Assembly: GCA_958295805.1 (NCBI GenBank)
Contig: OY282373.1
Span: 1,521,001-1,585,000 of the forward strand
Source: an uncultured Nitrospirales bacterium
GTDB lineage: Bacteria > Nitrospirota > Nitrospiria > Nitrospirales > UBA8639
Reading direction: 5' to 3'
DNA: 64,000 bases
Of this stretch, positions 35,447-43,898 are shown in pieces. The notes beneath the pieces were generated by a model. It was not told the DNA's origin, did no database searches, and was given only the letters and a program-made list of their open reading frames with translations. Position 1 is the stretch's first letter, and the number at the start of each line of letters is the position of its first letter. A program made the translations under genes and the position numbers.

Positions 35447-36193
35447 TTATTGACTGGGCGTGGCAGGTGGATGTGTCGCTCGAATGGCTTCAACGTGGCG
35501 ATCGACCACGTCCGCTTCGTCTTCGCGGTGAGTGTGGCGGAGCAGGGTTGCATACCGCTCGTACAGGGGAATCAGACGAAGATGGTCGGCTCCCATTGAA
35601 TGCTCCGTAATACGAATGGCACGAATGTAGTAGGTTTCCGCCTGATCAAACTTTTTTTGTGCTTGGCTCGTGCGACCCAGGATCACGAGAATTCGGATGA
35701 GATGTGGATGGTTGGTTCCTAAAAGGTTTTCGCTGATGGACAGACCTCTTTGCCAAAGAGGCTCTGCTTTGGCAAAGGCGTGTTGCGAGAAATACAACGA
35801 GGCTAAATTATTTAATCCTATCGCCACGTCGGGATGCTCAGGGCCTTGGATGGTCTCAATCATCGTGAGAGCGTGTTGATAACGGAGTTCCGCTTGTTCA
35901 TATTCACCCAAGGCCTCATGGATGGCACCCAGATTATTCAAGGTCGTGGCGATTCGCGGATCCGGCTCGGTCGCGTCACCGATGGCCTCAATGGCTTGAT
36001 GAAACAGTGCCTTGGCCATGAGAAGATTTCGTTCTTTATAGGCCAACATGCCGGCGGTGTTCAGTGTTTCCCATGATTCGATTTCCCCCTCTGCGTGAGC
36101 GGATGACGCAGCCACGCCCAACACTAGAATCAGGGCACCCCACACGTTTGCCCATGGGTGGTCATGAGGGAGAGCTGGGCGGGAAGGGGTCAT
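35447..36193 (-). CDS. Secreted TPR-repeat protein
   Basis: About 248 aa from the ATG at 36193 (36205 is alternative). A signal peptide (WGALILVLGVAASSAHA) is followed by four TPR units of the kinesin-light-chain type, for example ATTLNNLGAIHEALGEYEQAELRYQHAL (given here only as a motif location, about residues 80-110) and GLNNLASLYFSQHAFAKAEPL. It is a periplasmic protein-protein interaction module. The C-terminal 20 residues are charged and probably disordered. No operon partner in the same direction. Confidence 0.82.
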   Translation of the reverse strand: MTPSRPALPHDHPWANVWGALILVLGVAASSAHAEGEIESWETLNTAGMLAYKERNLLMAKALFHQAIEAIGDATEPDPRIATTLNNLGAIHEALGEYEQAELRYQHALTMIETIQGPEHPDVAIGLNNLASLYFSQHAFAKAEPLWQRGLSISENLLGTNHPHLIRILVILGRTSQAQKKFDQAETYYIRAIRITEHSMGADHLRLIPLYERYATLLRHTHREDEADVVDRHVEAIRATHPPATPSQ

Positions 36194-36319
36194 TCTTTTG
36201 CCCAAGGCTAACTCAAACGGGTGTTTTCACTGGAAAACCGTCTGAAATCTCGGACAGTGTAACAGATCGTCACGTTGGTCTCCAACGACGTTGATTTCAT
36301 TGTGAACGGGGAGGACGTT

Positions 36320-36871
36320 ATGAATGAACGATTTCAGTTGCGACATCGACGGATTGACCTGATGCTTTTGGGCTTGATGCTCTGCGGGTGGTTCATTGGC
36401 ATGCCCGTCTCATTTGCGGGAGCGGCGGCAGTGAACGTCCAAGATCCCTTGGCACGCGCCAAAGTGTACCTTGCTGCAGGGGACTATCGCCGAGCGGTGG
36501 AAGCCTGCCAAATGAACATCGATCAATCGCCCGCCGTGGAAAGTTACGTGTATCTCATTTACGTCTATCATGCCCTTGACGGATATTTGGAGTGGTTGGC
36601 CCAACGCGATGAGTGGGTCAAGGTAGGGCAGTTGTCACTTTCCATGGTCCATCGTGGAACGCTGGATCTTGCTGATCCTCCGAATCTGTTGGCACGAATG
36701 GCCAAAGAACTGCTGCACGAAGGAATCCGACAGCAATACGACGTCGTCGCCGGCATGGCGAACCGGCTCGATAAGGCGCGCGCCGATCAACTGTGGTTGG
36801 AGAAACAAGCCTGGCAGCGGACCCATCCCGACAATTGGTGGGCCGGCGTCCCCGAGCAATGGCACTGGTAA
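36320..36871 (+). CDS. Small secreted TPR-like protein of unknown function
   Basis: 183 aa from the ATG at 36320, preceded by GGGGAGGACG. A signal segment (LMLLGLMLCGWFIGMPVSFAGA) leads to ARAKVYLAAGDYRRAVEACQMNIDQSPAVESYVYLIYVYHAL (a TPR-like helical pair at about residues 45-85), then further helices and the unusual Trp/His-rich end HPDNWWAGVPEQWHW. It lies between the divergent TPR gene and thioredoxin. I do not recognise the family. Confidence 0.65.
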   Translation: MNERFQLRHRRIDLMLLGLMLCGWFIGMPVSFAGAAAVNVQDPLARAKVYLAAGDYRRAVEACQMNIDQSPAVESYVYLIYVYHALDGYLEWLAQRDEWVKVGQLSLSMVHRGTLDLADPPNLLARMAKELLHEGIRQQYDVVAGMANRLDKARADQLWLEKQAWQRTHPDNWWAGVPEQWHW

Positions 36872-36899
36872 GGCGCCGTTCGGGTTTGGTCTGATGAAG

Positions 36900-36928
36900 T
36901 TGACAGTTTAGTCAGTTGCGGTTTAGGA
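36900..36928 (+). promoter_or_regulatory. Candidate promoter for the thioredoxin gene
   Basis: A perfect TTGACA (36900-36905) is followed after 17 bases by the poor -10 match TTAGGA. TTCGTC...GACGAA (36933-36952) then forms a small inverted repeat in the leader. By eye only. Confidence 0.25.
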
Positions 36929-36973
36929 TTTTTTCGTCTACCGACGGACGAACCATCAAAAAGGGAGGATCTT

Positions 36974-37321
36974 GTGGCTGGACTCGTGGCTGAAGCAACG
37001 ACGACAAATTGGGAAACGGAAGTAGAGCAAACCGACGAACTCGTGATGGTTGACTTTTGGGCGGTGTGGTGTGGACCGTGTCAAATGGTTGCCCCGATCG
37101 TTGAAGAATTGTCTAAAGAATACGAAGGCAAATTGAAAGTCATGAAACTCAATACCGACGACTGCCCGGAAATTGCAGGCAAGTTTCAGATCATGAGCAT
37201 TCCGACGATCCTGTTCTTCAAAAACGGCCAACCCGTGGAAAAATTAATAGGAGCGAGACCCAAACCCCAATTTAAGCAAATCATTGACTCCCTCCTCGCC
37301 CAACACTCGGCCCCTGCCTAG
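36974..37321 (+). CDS. trxA: Thioredoxin
   Basis: 115 aa, GTG start after AAGGGAGG. The active site WCGPC lies in MVDFWAVWCGPCQMVAPIVEEL, and the cis-Pro loop MSIPTILFFKNG is intact, with the central KLNTDDCPEIAGKF strand. It is a standard cytoplasmic class I thioredoxin, reduced by thioredoxin reductase (not in the window). RecN follows 23 bp later in the same direction. An extra Cys (TDDCPEIA) is present near the active face, as in several environmental thioredoxins. Confidence 0.95.
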   Translation: MAGLVAEATTTNWETEVEQTDELVMVDFWAVWCGPCQMVAPIVEELSKEYEGKLKVMKLNTDDCPEIAGKFQIMSIPTILFFKNGQPVEKLIGARPKPQFKQIIDSLLAQHSAPA

Positions 37322-37344
37322 GGTGGTCGGTATGCGCTCTGCTT

Positions 37345-39021
37345 ATGCTCACCGAGCTGCGCATTTCACATTTTGCGTTGATTGACCACCTCACCCTTGA
37401 GTTCTCATCCGGCTTTCAAGTCTTGACTGGAGAAACCGGAGCAGGAAAATCGCTCCTGGTTGATGCCTTGCTTTTATTGTTGGGCGGACGAGCCTCCGGC
37501 GAACATATCCGCACCGGGGCACGGGAAGCCGTCCTGGAAGCCGCGTTCACCTTCGTTGACCACCACCCGACGTTGTCTAAACTCCAAGCCCGTGACTTGC
37601 TGGTTGATGAGTCGAAGGACCTTATCCTGCGACGAATCCTCTCCCGGGAAGGCCGAAGTCGCATGTACGTGAACGGGACGCTCGTTCCATTGCATCAAAT
37701 GGCGGAATTGGGCGAAGGGTTGGTGGATATTCATGGGCAGCATGAACAGCAATCGCTGCTTTCTTCAAAAGTGCAATTGGACGTCCTTGATGCGTTCGGA
37801 GGGTTGCTCGCGTTACGTGAGCAGTACAGAAACCAGTATCGAACGTGGCAGGAACTTGTTCAGTCCGTTAAAGAACTCAGAAGTCGAGCCGCGAGACAAC
37901 AAGAACGGGAAGAGTTTTTGCAATTTCAAGTGGAAGAATTGCGCAAGGCCCATTTGACGCCCGGAGAAGATGAAACGCTGACCCACGAACACCGCAAATT
38001 GCAGAACAGCGGACGGGTGCTGGAAATCGCCCGTCAGGTGTATGCGTCGGTGTACGACGATCAACGGTCGGTTCTGGCTCAATTAACGGAAGTCAAGAAA
38101 TTGGTCCATGAACTGGAGACCATCGATCCGACGATTCATCCATGGCGTGAATTCGTCGAAAGCAGTCAGGCCCAGGTTGAAGAGCTGGCTTTGGCCACGC
38201 GGCGGTATACGGATGGGTTTGATCATGATCCGCAACGACTGGCCCAGATTGATGAACGCCTTGCGCTTCTGCAACGGTTGAAAAAGAAATATCGCCTGTC
38301 GTTGGAGGAGTTAATCGCGCGTCAGGCACAGATTCAATCCGAGTTGGACGAATTGGCCAATCTCGACGAACACGTCAAGAACGTACAGCAGAACGTCACG
38401 CGGGCTCACGAGGAGGCACGGGCCTTGGGTCAGAAGCTGTCTGAGTCTCGGCAAGTCGTGGCCAGACGGCTTGAAAAACAGATTCTCACCGAATTGGCTC
38501 AATTAAAGATGGAACACTCCATTTTTCGCATTCAACTGGCGACGGCCGCGTCACCTGACAACCTTGGCCCATACGGCATGGATCAGATTGAGTTTGCTTT
38601 TTGCGCCAATCCGGGAGAAAGCGTGCAGCCGTTGGCGCGAGTGGCATCCGGGGGAGAACTCTCTCGGCTGATGTTGGCGATGAAGACCGTGTTGGCCCGC
38701 GTCGATCACGTGCCCGTGTTGATTTTTGATGAAGTGGACGCGGGAATCGGCGGAAACGTGGCCGCGGCCATGGGGCAACGGCTGAACGCATTAGGCCGCA
38801 CGCACCAGGTTTTATGTATTACCCATCTTCCGCAGATTGCCGCCCAAGCCCACGCTCATTATCGGGTGGCGAAAGAGCGCGTCCAGAAACGAACGATCAC
38901 AACGGTTGCGTCCCTGCACGGCAAAGAACGAGAAGAAGAAATTGCCCGAATGTTGGGAGGCGCCACGATTACGCCGACGGTCAGGAAGGCGGCGGGAGAA
39001 ATGCTGAATGCGGCCAGGTAA
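37345..39021 (+). CDS. recN: DNA repair protein RecN
   Basis: 558 aa. The N-terminus LTELRISHFALIDHLTLEF, then LTGETGAGKSLLVDAL, gives the Walker A. QHEQQSLLSSKVQLDVLDAF is the Q-loop region; a long central coiled coil (residues about 150-370) is SMC-like. The C-terminal VASGGELSRLMLAMK signature, VLIFDEVDAGIGGNVAAAMG Walker B and VLCITHLPQIAA close the ATPase head. It bridges broken DNA ends in recombinational repair. Length is normal. Possibly co-transcribed with trxA. Confidence 0.96.
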   Translation: MLTELRISHFALIDHLTLEFSSGFQVLTGETGAGKSLLVDALLLLLGGRASGEHIRTGAREAVLEAAFTFVDHHPTLSKLQARDLLVDESKDLILRRILSREGRSRMYVNGTLVPLHQMAELGEGLVDIHGQHEQQSLLSSKVQLDVLDAFGGLLALREQYRNQYRTWQELVQSVKELRSRAARQQEREEFLQFQVEELRKAHLTPGEDETLTHEHRKLQNSGRVLEIARQVYASVYDDQRSVLAQLTEVKKLVHELETIDPTIHPWREFVESSQAQVEELALATRRYTDGFDHDPQRLAQIDERLALLQRLKKKYRLSLEELIARQAQIQSELDELANLDEHVKNVQQNVTRAHEEARALGQKLSESRQVVARRLEKQILTELAQLKMEHSIFRIQLATAASPDNLGPYGMDQIEFAFCANPGESVQPLARVASGGELSRLMLAMKTVLARVDHVPVLIFDEVDAGIGGNVAAAMGQRLNALGRTHQVLCITHLPQIAAQAHAHYRVAKERVQKRTITTVASLHGKEREEEIARMLGGATITPTVRKAAGEMLNAAR

Positions 39022-39072
39022 CGTGAAAGAAGACGATTTGGACGTCCACGGTGCGTCACGGTTTGTTGCGTT

Positions 39073-39747
39073 TCACGTGACTTTCCAGAAAAACACCACG
39101 GCCATCCGCTTTGACGCTAATTCGGTTCCCCAGCCAAAATAGGAAGTCGCAGAATGAATCAGATCGGATTTATAGGCGACGAGTCGATTAAACACGTAGG
39201 GGACTTCTAGAATTTCTTCAAACAGGGTTGGATCCATTTCCTGGGGCATCCCGGGAACGTCTCGCAAACTTTCATATTCCCGTGGACAGACGTTGCCCCC
39301 GGGTTCTTCGCCGGACAAATGAAGCCGATAAAACGACGTGCCGGCATGAGGAGTCGGAGGAGTCGGGTGGATGTACAGAACGGCGGCATAGTCACAAATG
39401 GACGCCGAATCCACGTGAGGTCGGGCGACGCCTTCCGCGCCTCCGCAGATTTGTATGTGGTTATGGCCTGAAATTCCCATTTCGGAGTCGGTTTGCGGTC
39501 GAAGGGCTGAAACGTTGAGTCGCTGTTTCACGCAACCTTCGACATGGCGCAACTCCTCGGGCGTGAGGGCATGGGGAGCCCTCATGCCCGGCCATGGTTC
39601 CGGACGCCAGGGTGAGCCCAACGTCCAGGTACCGTTGGAGATGCACCGGTGTGCCACTTCGAGGGCATTGGGAAGAATATTGTCTTCGACCCAATAATCT
39701 TGTCCCCATTGGGGTTCCCGAAAAGGAAGGTCAATCGCCATCGGCAC
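39073..39747 (-). CDS. DUF6445-like putative 2-oxoglutarate/Fe(II) oxygenase
   Basis: 224 aa (ATG at 39741 also possible). Putative iron ligands are His111 and Asp113 (ARPHVDSASICDY) and His198 (YKSDLIHSATSYFG), with Arg214 (KRMAVVFFW) in the 2-oxoglutarate position. AGTSFYRLH and NRLVAYKSDLIHSA are typical of the DUF6445 family, a set of prolyl-hydroxylase-like proteins often found near natural-product or glycan genes. Substrate unknown. It stands between recN (opposite strand) and the signalling operon. Confidence 0.72.
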   Translation of the reverse strand: MPMAIDLPFREPQWGQDYWVEDNILPNALEVAHRCISNGTWTLGSPWRPEPWPGMRAPHALTPEELRHVEGCVKQRLNVSALRPQTDSEMGISGHNHIQICGGAEGVARPHVDSASICDYAAVLYIHPTPPTPHAGTSFYRLHLSGEEPGGNVCPREYESLRDVPGMPQEMDPTLFEEILEVPYVFNRLVAYKSDLIHSATSYFGWGTELASKRMAVVFFWKVT

Positions 39748-39813
39748 GTTCTCTGATTAGACGCCTTCTGCCAAGGGTGAAACCGGGAGAATAGTGATGG
39801 GAATGATCACCGG

Positions 39814-40611
39814 TCAAGGGAAACCGTTTTGCGCAGCGGCATCATCAAGGCGGTCGTGAATCAAGACCACGGTCGTATTGTCTTGTCCTCCCAGCTTGTT
39901 GACGCAATCGACCAACGCCGTACATTTTTTTGCGGGAGGGTGCCCGTCCATTCTCATGAGGGCGTCCAGAACGTGAGCATCATTCAACGTTTTATTCAGG
40001 CCGTCGCTGCACAAAAGCAATTCATCACCGGGTTGAAGCTCGACGTTCGACACGTCAGCCTCGACGACGGGTTCCACGCCGACCGCTCGGGCAAGCACGT
40101 GGCCGAGTCGATGACTGGACGGGGTTGAGCTTGGTAACAGTCCCGCCTGGATGCGTTCTTCGAGCACGGTGTGATCTCTGGTCAACGCGGACAGATGACG
40201 TGCTCGAATGAGGTAGGCTCGGCTGTCGCCCACGTGGGCGACCCAGGCGACGTTGGAAGACGGTGGGGGAATGAAGATCAAGACCACGGTCGTGCCCATC
40301 CCGATCAATGCCGGATGGGTCTTGGCATGGTCCCTGATGGTGCCGTTGGCATGATTCATGGCCGAGTGCAACAATTCCTGGATCTCTTTCGCCTCGTATG
40401 CACGGGATTGGCCCCGGTGCATCCTGATGTCGTCGTCAATGGTTTTTACGGCTATTTGACTGGCGACATCCCCGCCGGCGTGCCCTCCCATGCCGTCGGC
40501 AACAATCCAGAGTCCCAGTTCATTTGACACGCGGAAGGCGTCTTGATTCGTGAGGCGCACGCGGCCGACGTCCGTGACGCCGGTTCCATGCCATGGTGCC
40601 GTGCGGCTCAT
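39814..40611 (-). CDS. PP2C-family protein phosphatase
   Basis: 265 aa. Motifs VRLTNQDAF, LWIVADGMGGHAGGDVAS, MGTTVVLIF, WVAHVGDSRAYLI, LTRDHTV, DELLLCSDGLNKTL and GGQDNTTVVLI cover the PP2C core with all metal-binding aspartates. It resembles Stp1/PrpC enzymes that reverse Ser/Thr phosphorylation. It begins two bases after the stop of the histidine kinase gene, as the last gene of the five-gene partner-switching operon. No Hanks-type kinase is in the window. Confidence 0.93.
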   Translation of the reverse strand: MSRTAPWHGTGVTDVGRVRLTNQDAFRVSNELGLWIVADGMGGHAGGDVASQIAVKTIDDDIRMHRGQSRAYEAKEIQELLHSAMNHANGTIRDHAKTHPALIGMGTTVVLIFIPPPSSNVAWVAHVGDSRAYLIRARHLSALTRDHTVLEERIQAGLLPSSTPSSHRLGHVLARAVGVEPVVEADVSNVELQPGDELLLCSDGLNKTLNDAHVLDALMRMDGHPPAKKCTALVDCVNKLGGQDNTTVVLIHDRLDDAAAQNGFP

Positions 40612-40613
40612 GC

Positions 40614-41639
40614 TTATGAAGCATCCGGCGTGGGGGCATTCGGCTCATCGGCGACGGGTTCCATCGTTGGCTGAGGAGGGTTGACGGGGAGTTCGATAAT
40701 CATTTCGGTGAACTGGCCGGGTTCGGACTCGACTCGAATGGTTCCTCCGTGATTGCGCACGATTTCGCTGGACATCGCCAAACCGAGCCCGGTCCCGCGG
40801 TCGGTGGGTTTGGTCGTGAAGAACGGCTTGAATATTTTCTCGATCACGTGGTCGGGAATCCCGTTTCCATTGTCCCTGATGCGGACCTCGACGCGATCTT
40901 CTCTGCGCCGGGTGGTGAGCCACAGGTTCGGGACATAGGGGTTGGAATCCGCTTCGGCTTCGCTTCCTTCACGCGGAGTCGATTTCGGCGCGGGAGGAGC
41001 GGCAGACCGTTTTTCGTCGATGGCCTCGCAAGCGTTGCTGACCATGTTCAGGAAGACGCGGCCCATGTCCTGCGGAACGACTTCAACCGCGCCCATCTCC
41101 GGGTCAAAGTCCTGCTTCAACTCGATCTGAAAATTCGGATCGCTTACCCACGCGCTGTGGCAGGCGAGTTTGGCGTAGTCCTCAAGCAGATCGTTGATGT
41201 CGGTGGGCTCCCGCTCAGGTGAGCCTCGACCCATCCTGAGCATGCTGTAGATGATCCGATTGGCGCGTTCGGTGTGTGACTGGATGCGCGTAACGTTGTC
41301 GGTCAGGTCTTGTAATATCCCCTGGATGAGCGTTCGTCGGTCCTCGTTCAACTTCTCTTCGTCCAGGGTTTCTTGCAGTTCCCCGAGAAGTTCTGCGGAC
41401 ACCTCTGAAAAATTCTTGACGAAATTCAGCGGGTTCTTGATTTCATGGACCACGCCAGTGGTGATTTCGCCGACTGCCGCCAGTCTCTCACGCTCGACGA
41501 CCCGTTCTTGCGTGCGGTGCAGATCGTCCCGCGTGCGTTCCAGTTCAGCGTTCTTTTCTTCTAACTCTTTCGTCAGCGTTTCCACCAGATTCAGACGGCA
41601 GAAGCGGCTTTCAATCAGGCGTTTCAGGCGGGTAATCAC
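40614..41639 (-). CDS. Cytoplasmic sensor histidine kinase
   Basis: 341 aa, GTG start at 41639. A coiled-coil N-terminus (residues about 20-55) leads to the H-box GVVHEIKNPLNF (His65), N-box FLNMVSNACEAIDEK, G1 IRDNGNGIP, F-box FKPFFTTKP and G2 GTGLGLAMS. There is no membrane segment or own sensor domain, so input probably comes through partner proteins. It lies between the RsbW-like gene and the PP2C gene. A candidate phosphoacceptor is the receiver domain of the phosphatase at 42129-43298 (inference from linkage). Confidence 0.92.
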   Translation of the reverse strand: MITRLKRLIESRFCRLNLVETLTKELEEKNAELERTRDDLHRTQERVVERERLAAVGEITTGVVHEIKNPLNFVKNFSEVSAELLGELQETLDEEKLNEDRRTLIQGILQDLTDNVTRIQSHTERANRIIYSMLRMGRGSPEREPTDINDLLEDYAKLACHSAWVSDPNFQIELKQDFDPEMGAVEVVPQDMGRVFLNMVSNACEAIDEKRSAAPPAPKSTPREGSEAEADSNPYVPNLWLTTRRREDRVEVRIRDNGNGIPDHVIEKIFKPFFTTKPTDRGTGLGLAMSSEIVRNHGGTIRVESEPGQFTEMIIELPVNPPQPTMEPVADEPNAPTPDAS

Positions 41640-41712
41640 GGGGTCATGCTCCGCAGCACGTTGATGAGATCACAAGGGCCGTTACGACCGATCACGGGTC
41701 AGGAAGAGGGGT

Positions 41713-42132
41713 TCATTGTTTTCTGTACACGGTGAGCGTCGAATGGTTTCTGTCTCCCTCCCGTCGATAACGGATTTCGTCCACCATCGTGCGCACGAGA
41801 TAATGCCCAAGTCCACCCACGTGCCGATCTTCGAGTGCCGACGTCAAATCAGGGGCGGGCGCATCATTCAGTGGGTCGAAGGGCCGGCCATCATCCTTGA
41901 TCTCTATGGTCAGGGCGTCAGATTCCGACGTCAACGTGATGTCAATCTCGTGGATACCCTCATCGTATCCGTAGTGAATGATGTTAATGGCCAACTCTTC
42001 AAGCACGAGGTTGACTCGGAAAATGACGTCCGGACTCCAGTCGTCCTTCTGCCCGAAATCTTCTACGGCGGCAAAGATTCGCTCAAGTTCTTTGATCTTG
42101 GTCTCGACCTTCAGGGACAGGTTGGCACTCAC
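41713..42132 (-). CDS. RsbW/SpoIIAB-like anti-sigma kinase (HATPase_c_2)
   Basis: 139 aa. The ATP-binding N-box is LVLEELAINIIHYGY, with IKDDGRPFDPL and GGLGHYLVRTMVDEI as G-box regions, which places it in the RsbW-type GHKL family. It overlaps the upstream response-regulator phosphatase by four bases. In such systems the kinase binds and phosphorylates the STAS protein (43382-43720) and, when free, inhibits a sigma factor or other target. No sigma gene is in the window, so the output is unknown. Confidence 0.92.
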   Translation of the reverse strand: MSANLSLKVETKIKELERIFAAVEDFGQKDDWSPDVIFRVNLVLEELAINIIHYGYDEGIHEIDITLTSESDALTIEIKDDGRPFDPLNDAPAPDLTSALEDRHVGGLGHYLVRTMVDEIRYRREGDRNHSTLTVYRKQ

Positions 42133-43298
42133 GTTTCAGCCTCCTTGCGGTGGAACGTCAGACAGGTAATGTCATCGGACTGCGGGGTGTCGCCGGCAAA
42201 GGCTTTGACGGCTTCGAACACCATAGTGTTGCATTCCTGAGAATCTTTCGGCGGCGACGCCGCAAAGATTTCGTGTAGACGTTCAATGCCGAACTGCTGA
42301 TCTTCATCGTTCATGGCCTCGGTGACGCCGTCAGTATAAAGCATAAGGATGTCACCGGGTGACAGGGTGACGGTTTCCTGCCCGTACTGTAAGTCGGGCA
42401 TCACTCCGAGGGCAATGCCACCGGTCATCGGGATCAAGGTCGAACGTCCGTCGGCGTGGACGATAAGTGGAGCGTTATGACCACCATTGGCATAGGTGAG
42501 TTCTCCGTTTTTCGGATCGTACACCGCGTACAGGACGGTGACGAACATGGCGACGTCATTGTCATCACAGAGCAGGTTGTTGACCGTACACAGGACGTCA
42601 CCGGGACCCCTGTTGCCGATGGCTGCGCTCTTTATCAGGGTACGACTGCACATCATAAAGAGAGCGGCGGGGACGCCTTTGTCCGAGACGTCTGCGATGA
42701 CGAGGCCAATCCGACCGTTCTGCAGATGCAGCACGTCAAAGAAATCGCCGCCCAGGTTACGCGCGGGATCCATTTGACCAACAATCTGGTAGTCGGAAGT
42801 CTCGTGAAACCTGGTGGGAAGGATGGACTGTTGTATCTTGCCGGCCACGTTGAGTTCGTTCTGCAACGTGAGCAGATTGTCGTGTGACGCGAGCGCCTCT
42901 CGCCATTCCCTCAGATGGGTCAGCGTTCGGTCGATCGTGAGGTGCAGGTCCCCGAAGTCGAGCGGTTTGGTGACGAAGTCGAAAGCCCCTCGGTTCATTG
43001 CCGTGCGGATGTTCTTCATGTCGTCATAAGCCGAAATGACGATGGAAGGGATGTGGGGATTGATCTCGTGTATCCGTCCGAGCAGCGTGAGTCCGTCCAT
43101 CTTGGGCATGTTGATATCCGAGATCACCATGTCGATGTCCTTGTCCTGGTTCAGTCGTTCGAGTGCGTCCAAGCCGTTCTTCGCGAAGAGAAACGTATAA
43201 TGGCCGGCTTGAATGTGGCGTCGCATCCGTTGCAGCATGAGCGGCTCGAGATCCGGCTCGTCGTCAACCACGAGAATTTTGTATGGGTGTTGCATCAA
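42129..43298 (-). CDS. RsbU-like response regulator with PP2C (SpoIIE) phosphatase domain
   Basis: 389 aa. Residues 1-125 are a receiver domain with VVDDEPD, phosphoacceptor Asp61 (VISDINMPKMDG), VISAYDD and FVTKPLD. After a helical linker (VAGKIQQSILP) comes the SpoIIE-type PP2C domain with GGDFFDV, VIADVSDKGVPAALFM, NGGHNAPLIV, LMLYTDGVTEAMN and SDDITCLTF. It should dephosphorylate the STAS protein when its receiver is phosphorylated. It begins 84 bp after the STAS gene and overlaps the RsbW-like gene. Confidence 0.95.
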   Translation of the reverse strand: MMQHPYKILVVDDEPDLEPLMLQRMRRHIQAGHYTFLFAKNGLDALERLNQDKDIDMVISDINMPKMDGLTLLGRIHEINPHIPSIVISAYDDMKNIRTAMNRGAFDFVTKPLDFGDLHLTIDRTLTHLREWREALASHDNLLTLQNELNVAGKIQQSILPTRFHETSDYQIVGQMDPARNLGGDFFDVLHLQNGRIGLVIADVSDKGVPAALFMMCSRTLIKSAAIGNRGPGDVLCTVNNLLCDDNDVAMFVTVLYAVYDPKNGELTYANGGHNAPLIVHADGRSTLIPMTGGIALGVMPDLQYGQETVTLSPGDILMLYTDGVTEAMNDEDQQFGIERLHEIFAASPPKDSQECNTMVFEAVKAFAGDTPQSDDITCLTFHRKEAET

Positions 43299-43381
43299 CC
43301 CTGCTCGCTTCTTTGGGATCCCGGCATGGTGTTCATCCCGACGGTTCAGGTTCCGGACGCTTGTGAAAAGGATGGCCCTGA

Positions 43382-43720
43382 TCAGTTTTTGAGTGCGGCG
43401 ATGGCTTCAGTTTGCGAAGCATGAACGGCGATGATTTTGTCGAAACCACTGATTTCGAAGACTTCGCGGATCTGGGCCGAGAGGGAACAGACCGCAAATT
43501 TGGCGTCCTTCTTCAGGAGTGATTTGGCGGTCAGCAGAATAACCCGAAGCCCCGCGCTGCTGATGTAGGAAACATGCTCAAGGTCCAGGATCATGGCATG
43601 AGTGCTCGTGTCCACCGCGGTTTCTAACTCCCTCTGGAATTCCTGTGCGTTCGTCCCGTCGATACGCCCGTCGGCCTTTGCGATCAGGACTTCGTCTTTC
43701 CACTCGATGTGAATCCCCAT
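43382..43720 (-). CDS. STAS-domain anti-anti-sigma factor
   Basis: 112 aa from the ATG at 43720, preceded by GGAGGGGAAAA; the frame runs on to 43765 without similarity. MILDLEHVSYISSAGLRVILL carries the phosphorylatable Ser (54/55) of the RsbV/SpoIIAA family. First gene of the operon STAS, RR-phosphatase, RsbW-like, histidine kinase, PP2C. Unphosphorylated STAS would titrate the RsbW-like protein. The AT-rich 43766-43890 spacer should contain divergent promoters for this operon and module B. Confidence 0.94.
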   Translation of the reverse strand: MGIHIEWKDEVLIAKADGRIDGTNAQEFQRELETAVDTSTHAMILDLEHVSYISSAGLRVILLTAKSLLKKDAKFAVCSLSAQIREVFEISGFDKIIAVHASQTEAIAALKN

Positions 43721-43867
43721 TGTTTTTCCCCTCCGAGACGGGGACACGGCATGCTCACGTATCATGTCCCCATGAATTTACCGAAAACGTCCAACAATGC
43801 TGGATCATTAGTATATTTTTTTGTCATTTTGTGCAAGAATAAAAATAAGAATTTCGTTCAGGTCGTA

Positions 43868-43896
43868 GATTGAAACAATCAGCAATCAGGAATCTC
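43868..43896 (+). repeat. 29-bp direct repeat, left flank of module B
   Basis: Starts GATTGAAACAATCAGC and ends GGAATCTC. The same 29 bases recur exactly at 47320-47348. The left copy ends two bases before the GTG of the first oxygenase gene; the pair encloses precisely the three-gene module. It contains CAATCAGCAATCAGGAATC, a run of imperfect CAATCAG words. Confidence 0.9.
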
Positions 43897-43898
43897 GC

